Below are positions 57,573 through 64,000 of a stretch of DNA of 64,000 nt, piece after piece; within the stretch, counting starts at the first letter, position 1; the number at the start of each line of letters is the position of its first letter. This DNA comes from Archilochus colubris (Eukaryota; Chordata; Aves; Apodiformes; Trochilidae): contig CM041084.1 of the NCBI GenBank assembly GCA_023079485.1, positions 67,427,709 through 67,491,708 on the forward strand, in the 5' to 3' direction. The position numbers and the translations under genes are program-made. The notes beneath the pieces are model-generated. The model saw only the letters and a list, made by a program, of their open reading frames with translations, was not told the origin of the DNA and did not search any database.

Positions 57573-57677
57573 GTGAGTGGGGGAAAGCGGAGCGAAGTTC
57601 GAGTGCTCGCCCCTGGTACTGTCGTCGTCGGGGGAGCGGGGGGAAAGCGTAGCGAAGTTCGAGTGCTCGGCCTTGGC
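57559..57677. repeat. Two-copy ~60-bp tandem duplication in CpG island
   Basis: Units 57,559-57,617 and 57,618-57,677 both start ACTGTCGTCG and share GCGAAGTTCGAGTGCTCG, with one indel and several substitutions. Only the first unit has the GTGAGT donor-like sequence. Confidence 0.85.
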
Positions 57678-58378
57678 ACTCGCGGTGGCGCCTCCTCGGC
57701 ACCTGGGGCGGCCGTGCCGCACCCCGTGTCTCCTCAGGGAGCCCCACCGGGAGCGTGGAGGGCGCCGCTTCCAGCCGCTGCTCGAGCGCGGGAAGAGCCT
57801 GGCGACAAGGAGAGGCCGCCGCATCCCGGGAAGAGGCTGCAAGGCGTTTCGGTAGGGGCTCTCCGGAGGCAGCTGGTGTGTGGTGTCAGGCAGTGCTGCT
57901 CTTGCCTTTGCTTTTTTAGGCTGTGTCTGACTGTGCTGAGCTGAAGGTGTCGGCTGCACGGAAGGTGTCGGCGGGCCCTCAGCTCCGGGGTGCTGGGCTG
58001 GATGTTGGGTGTGCTGGCAGATGGCTGCGGTCAGGAGGCCTCCGTGTGTTGTCGGAGTAGCTTTCTCACCGGCGTTCTCTGCTCGGAGATGAATGCAGCC
58101 TGTTAGATAGTGGGATCTGTTACAAAGTTAACACAAAAAAGTGATGCGGTATTATTAACCTGCGTTTAATATTTCTTAATTTCTACAAGAGGTTTGAGTA
58201 ATCACTTAAGGCATAATTTTTCTCCTGGCAAAACCTCACTCCTTTCAGGTAATCTTAAGATCTAGAGGCATCCCTTTGACTGGCAGCTGACTCTAGATTT
58301 CAGTGCGGCCTAGCGTTGCTAAAAGACATTTGAAATAATAAAGTGCATTTTAACTTGTTTGTTTATTGTCTTTTGTAG

Positions 58379-59480
58379 ATTCACCTACCGGCAACTACAG
58401 GAGATGAACTGATATCGAAAGAAACATCAACGTGTTGTATCAATGAACCTGAGGAAATCACAGCATCCCAGTTACTGTACGCTGCTGTACCTGCAGGTGT
58501 TGAAGTCCAGATTGCTGGCCTGGTGGAAATGTTTCTGGTGGAGGTATACAGGTGCAAGCTCTACCAGTTCACAAGCATCAGAAAACAGATCAGGCACACC
58601 TGGCTCATGCATGAAACAGATAAAGCATGTGAAATTTCAAACTGTTGTAAATTGGACCAAAATGAAAATGAGTCATGCATCCCATAGCATAGGAGTTGAA
58701 GCTAAGCAAGAAAAGAAAGAAAACAAAGAAAATGACGGAAAAATTGTCTTTCTTCTGGTGTGTCTCATACTTCAAAACATGAGTCCCCATTGTTGGTAAC
58801 ATGAGCACAAGCAGCGAGCAATAGTCCTCATGCCTGTCACTCTTGTGAACACCTTGTTTTGAGAAGCAGCAGCTCATTTGCAGCTTGAGAAGCCCTGTTC
58901 TGCAGTGCTGACTTCTCTTTCTTATTCCAAGAGCAAAGATGAAGAAGCAGCCCAGTGTGTTCATCGTGACCTCTGTCATGTTTTCTGATGTTACAACTCA
59001 GACTTTAGCTGGGGAGATAAAAGCCCCTAAAACTGAATCAAGGTGGGAAAATTCCAAAAATCAGGAGAAAACTATTTGTGGTAGTAGAGAGCTAGCTCAT
59101 CTTTTGCAAGATGCTTGCACCTTAAAGCTGGGTTCTGATAGAATGCATCCTTTCTGCAACACCTGCAAGATAACACTTAAGTCATAGAATGCTCATAAGA
59201 TCCATTAAAAAGGTTGTGGTGTCGATTGTGGCTTCAAGTGCATTTACTGTTGCATGGCTGGCTGAGTGGGACTTAATGGAAAATCGTTTAAAATCACGGA
59301 AGTGGATGAAAGAAACCTACCACAACCTCATCTGTGAAAGTGTTTTTACATAAGCAAGTGCCTGGAAGGTTCACAGGAACAGCTGCCAGAGGAAACCTCA
59401 TCGCTTTCAGTGCACAACGTACTCATCTTTTGAAACTGAGTGGAGAAGAAATCTTCAAGTAGTTTACCATTATCAGGATG
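58379..59480 (+). pseudogene. Decayed C2H2 zinc-finger coding sequence
   Basis: A canonical acceptor (pyrimidine tract, TTTTGTAG) ends at 58,378. It opens directly into a 102-codon frame without stops (58,379-58,684), acidic then hydrophobic, reaching a damaged finger at about 58,547-58,615 (YRCKLYQFTS...H-x4-H; the second Cys is Tyr). After stops and frameshifts come more finger remnants: FCNTCK..AHKIH at about 59,152-59,205, FKCIYC near 59,233-59,250, LICE/KCF near 59,320-59,345 (a shift between the Cys), and RFQCTTY near 59,402. With no intact finger or frame it is read as a pseudogene. The parent family was not identified. Head-to-head with PRPF4B across the CpG island; it may be a unitary pseudogene or an old copy. 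Confidence 0.5.
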
Positions 59481-62400
59481 TTTAAATGTCTGCATAGGGG
59501 TTGTACCAGTAAGTCAAACTTAATTTTTAATTCTTGTACAGATCCTCTGCTTTGAATTTCTATGTCAATGTAACTTTATTTGGTCAGTGCAAAATTTACT
59601 AGGGAGTTTGAACATGAGATCAAATGCTGTCATGAGAAGCTACAGTAAAACATCCTTGTATTGGTTTAAACAAAGGAAATACATGACTTGGAAACAATTC
59701 TTAAAAGTGTTGCAAATGTTTACTGTTTGGTGATGTTCCTTTATTCTGAAAAATTCTGTTTAATTTCTAAATATTTCTAGAAGTAGTTGATCATTGTATT
59801 CCAATAATTTCAATATTATTACCTTTTAATGGTTCCATACGAATAGTATAAAGGTACTTCTATCAAGTTTAATGCTTTTGATTTTGTCACACTGCTAATA
59901 GATAAATGTTATCTCCCTTTATAAATGTAGGACCTGGGCAGACTAACATAATTTCTGTAATTTCATAACATAAATCACAAAAGGGCATAATTCCAGTGCT
60001 GTTCCTTGCATCAACTGCATATGATACTTTTGTACCATTTGTGCTTTATGTAAGCAAGGAGGGAAAAACGTAAATCTTTTCCTGTTACCAATTACAAGTA
60101 TTTTGCCCTCAGGAGAGCCATGGAGTTGGTGCTTACCTTCAGGTCTGTAGGTAAAATCTTCAAAGATCTGTGTATAAAGGTGGTGTTGGCATTTTTTGTT
60201 TAACCATTCAGTGCTGCAAGTGATTGCAGTGGTGGTTTTTTTTCAAAGTTTCCACAGTAGCTTCTGCTGATGCAGTCCAAATTCTTGCTGTCTGAATTGA
60301 ACTATTGGTTTGGTTCTGATTGCTGAGTAAGACTAGTGCAAAATCAGATAATTTATGTGAAATAAGATGATGGCTCATGGAAGCCACATGCTCTGAAATT
60401 TGTGGCAGTGGTTGGATAAGAAAACGGGTTATCTTAGGAGCATTAGGGAGTGTGGAATAACAGGGCTTCCTGTGATTGTAGCCAAGCCAGACATTCCATC
60501 TGTGTTGAGGTGTAGGTTTTGGAGGGTTTAGGTACGCAATTGCTTTGTACAGTCTTAAGTTTGAAGTCTTTGGGATAAGTGGTGTTGTTCTTCAGTTTTT
60601 AGTGTTCAAAAGGGCAGGAGACAGGATTTTCATAGGAGGTTATTGGAGAATTTCTGCAGGATAAGCAACTGAAAAGAGGGTTGATAACTCAAAATTCAGT
60701 GATTTGTTATTAACACCTTTACAGCAAAGGCTCAGTGGTCTTGATTGCATTTCCTGTTAAACAGAATTCCTCTAGGTAAAACCTACAACCTCCAAACAGT
60801 GCTTTCTCCAGACCAAATTTAGGCTGTCGGCAGATGTGCTTAGGAGATGAACAAGTGCAGTGCATTGCATCTCACAGATAAAAATTGCTTTTTGAAGCTT
60901 GGGTATTTTGATGTTTCTTAAGTATCTGTTTCTTCAGTATTTTCCATATACTCTCTAATTCACAGCAGAATAACTCCACCGCAAATACGTATTTTTGTTA
61001 ACTCATTTTAAATTGTTATTTGAAAAGTTTGAGAACTCCTTTTTATCCTATTGGCTTTTTTGTTCTTTTCTGACGCTGGGGGAGAGGAGTGCATTGAGCA
61101 TCCTTAGAGATGAGGTAACCTTGCTGTTGTCATCAGAGCTCCCATGGTCAAATTACGTTTATATTCAGTAATCACTTTCTTCTGAAATACTATGCATCTC
61201 AGCCACCTTCAACCTTTTTGCTTAAATAAGGACATATCGCTTAAGTAAGGACAAAACACTTTGAAACTACATATAAGTAAGGTTTGAACTTTCATACTAA
61301 TAATTGTTTACTGTAGAGAAATGTCTTCTGTTCCATGTATTTAATCCAATTTTGGCCTGTTGTAACAAACTGTGGCTTTTAATACAGCGAAGGAATGGAT
61401 TACGATCTTCAAGCATTTATGCAACCATAGTTATGGTTTCAAAATGCATCTGTGTGTGGATTCTTTTTTGGTTGGTTTTTTTTTTTTATTCCCTCTTCCT
61501 TGAATAGATCTTTCTTTAACTTTTTTTTTTTTTTTTTTATGCTTAGTTTATAAAGCACCACAAAAGCTTTGTAAATACTATAAATATTTACTGGATTCCT
61601 GATTAAATGTTTTACTTCGATCTGCTTTTACAGAGCAGAAGTAAATTTTCTAGTGCTAAGCATTTGCTTAATGCAAGCATATGTGCAAGTAAATAGGTTT
61701 TAATTGGTGGAAGAGGGCTTTACAAGTCATTAAGCTAGATTGAAAGTGTGGATCGAGGGGGGGAAGAGGATTAGGGATTTGTTACAGTTTGCTTGAAGGC
61801 ACTAAACAAGAATCCTAATCTTCAAAGGCAATTGTTGGTGATGGGATGAAGCAGCTGCATTGAGCTCACAGCTGAGCAGCTGTTACAGAGATAGAGGACA
61901 AAAGACAACCACAGCGAGACTCAGTACAGGGAATCTGCATTCAGGACATTAGGAATTGCTTGGGTTTTGGCTATGTTTTATGCTGATCAAAGTTTCCAAT
62001 GAGCTTATTTTGGCAATTGATAATAGCTTGGTTAGATAACCACTTGTCTGTTCATTTAAAAGGAAATTTTTCTTTGTTAAATTAGTAGCTTATCAGTCTT
62101 GTTCCATCTTATGCAGTGAGAGCTTTATTTCTGCGTGCAATAGATAGAGATTTTTGTTTCATACGAGAAAGACTCTACTACCTCACAGTTTTATTGTTCT
62201 TTTGTTGTCAAACTAGGCCCTTCCTTGGGGGCGGAGAATACTGTATTGCTTAAAACATCAAAGATGAAGGATGCTTCATGCCTGAAGCTTTTCTGACTTT
62301 AGCTTTGTGTCAATATGACTGGAATAACACCAGAATTATAGTACTCTGAATGACAGCCTGCCAGGTTCGGTCTACAGTTTAGGTCTTTTTTGACCAAGGG

Positions 62401-64000
62401 ATTGGTCTCTTTCTGATTCCTTTCTTGACATTTAATGATGTCAAAAGTGCATGCTGCAGTTCACATTGTTAGCAGTTCCAATTCCTCAGACCTTGACCTA
62501 CAAAACTGTCTTAGAACAGATCTGTGTGGTGTCCCTGTGGCTCTGATTGTTAACTGAAGTAGGGTGAACCTGATGGGGAATGTATAGCAGCCTATCAGTC
62601 ATATGTTTACTTTAGTTCCATAATATGAGCAATACTTATGGGTAACGTCAATGCTTCATAAATCCTAAAGCACCTTTCAAAGGACTATGCAGCTTTGTCT
62701 CCTGCAAGATGAACAAAAGGAGAGGAGGGAACAGCACATATTTCCACTATCAAATTTGACTTTGTAATTTGTTTTTGAATAGTGCTAGAAGCTCTAGCAG
62801 CTATTCCTCTTTATGCTGATAAATATACTTTCCCCAAGATTTTGTTAAAAGGCTCCTTCCTCTGAAAACAGAAATCAAATTAATTTATGACATGCCTGTA
62901 TATTTCTCATTTCTATATTTTAACTGCTTACTGCATATTTAGTGTTGTAAAACTGCATTGCTTTTTCATTTACTACTCTAGATGCACAGATTGTTACCAG
63001 TGTTGCTGCTTATTTAAAGTGTACTATTTTCACTTGCTCATCTGTCTTGTTCTTTTGTTTAGACTATATTAGCTGAATTTTTTTATGTTGGTTCCTTGCT
63101 TCCATATGACTTGTTTCCTTTAAAAATGATCACCAAAATGATTCAACCAATTTTCTAGAATGTATATGGGGGAAAAGTTTCCATTCCTAATGGTTTCAAG
63201 TGAAAGCAGTAAGGGTTTTATTTAAAAAGTCCTAATACTGCATGGCCTGCAGAAAAAATCTATGCATTTTTTAGATGGCATCTCCTGCTGGAGCAGATGA
63301 AAGGCTGCAAAAGTCCATCAAGGTTTGGCCTCTTCACAGCCTTTGAAAAATGCTGTGCAGAGCAAAGATGCCTTACTGCATGAAGCTAGTTGTGACTGGC
63401 TGTTTTAGGGAGGTGGGGACAGGAACTTGCCAAATTTTTTTGGTACCTGACTGCAAGAGTTTTTAATTTTTTCAGGGAAAGTATGTAAAAATGTTGCATA
63501 TTAAAGACCAGTGGGGCTGGAGAACCTATGAGAATTAGATAGAAGACATGATGAGTTAAGGAGGTGAACTCAAGCATGATTTGGCACATCAAGAAAACTC
63601 CTAGGGCATAGTAAGCAGAGAATAATATTAAGTGGGGAGTCTCAGAGAATGAAAATAACCTGGGTACCAGGAGACTTAGATACATGAACCATCATTAATA
63701 TAACTGGGTACACAGTGACTTCTGTCCACTATTGGTGTCATCACTCTAAGGGCAGTTAGTTCAAGCATTAGTGTTTCCTGGTTTATCTAAGGGTTCAGCA
63801 ATGCCAGTTGGCCCAAATATAGTTGCCTATTGAGAAATCTGGAATTTATGTTTTAACATCTTGGGTATTAGTGTTTTAAAAGAATCTAAAAGTCAAAAAC
63901 ATGTTAAATGTGTGGGGTGTTGTGCTCGGTTTTTTGTTTGGTTGGTTTTGGGGTTTTTTGTTTGTTTTGTTTTTTAAAAAAAAAAAAACACAAACCCACA
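59481..64000. other. Noncoding stretch, no gene recognised
   Basis: AT-rich sequence with T-runs near 61,475-61,540 and a T/G- then A-rich tract at 63,925-64,000. No repeat family or coding segment is supported. It could hold the 3' part of a transcript starting in the CpG island, but no splice chain was found. Confidence 0.5.

Overview
This is vertebrate nuclear DNA, almost certainly from a bird. The genes are split by GT-AG introns. The dispersed repeats are CR1 LINEs ending in the typical ATTCTATGATTCTATGA tail. Base composition is AT-rich apart from one strong CpG island near 57 kb. The species cannot be named from the sequence.

Two protein-coding genes point toward each other. ECI2 (enoyl-CoA delta isomerase 2) is on the + strand. 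Its exons lie at 15,119-26,680 and encode an acyl-CoA-binding domain, a crotonase-fold isomerase domain and a C-terminal SKL peroxisomal signal. The first, mitochondrial-presequence exon expected from mammals was not found; it may lie left of the window. PRPF4B (PRP4 pre-mRNA processing kinase) is on the - strand. All 15 coding exons (57,307 down to 35,651) join in frame to a predicted 1005-residue protein with an N-terminal Lys/His-rich and Arg/Ser-rich region and a C-terminal dual-specificity kinase domain. A 3'UTR of about 3.9 kb probably runs to about 31,775.

Layout: 1-15,118 has no recognisable exons; it holds one old CR1 and a 186-bp LTR-like foldback element at 10,228-10,413. ECI2 follows at 15.1-27.0 kb, with several CR1 copies in its introns. 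The 27.0-31.8 kb gap between the two 3' ends holds a GC-rich block, a 98-nt pyrimidine tract and CR1s. PRPF4B fills 31.8-57.3 kb. A CpG island (about 56.2-57.9 kb) contains the PRPF4B start and probably a bidirectional promoter. On its far side, on the + strand, a splice acceptor at 58,378 opens into a decayed C2H2 zinc-finger coding sequence (58,379-59,480). The rest, to 64,000, shows no gene.

The two genes do unrelated jobs (fatty-acid oxidation; spliceosome assembly), and their adjacency matches the vertebrate 6p25-type neighbourhood. The observations most worth checking are the flanked foldback element at 10.2 kb, the zinc-finger relic head-to-head with PRPF4B, and a 69-bp near-perfect inverted CR1 pair inside a PRPF4B intron.
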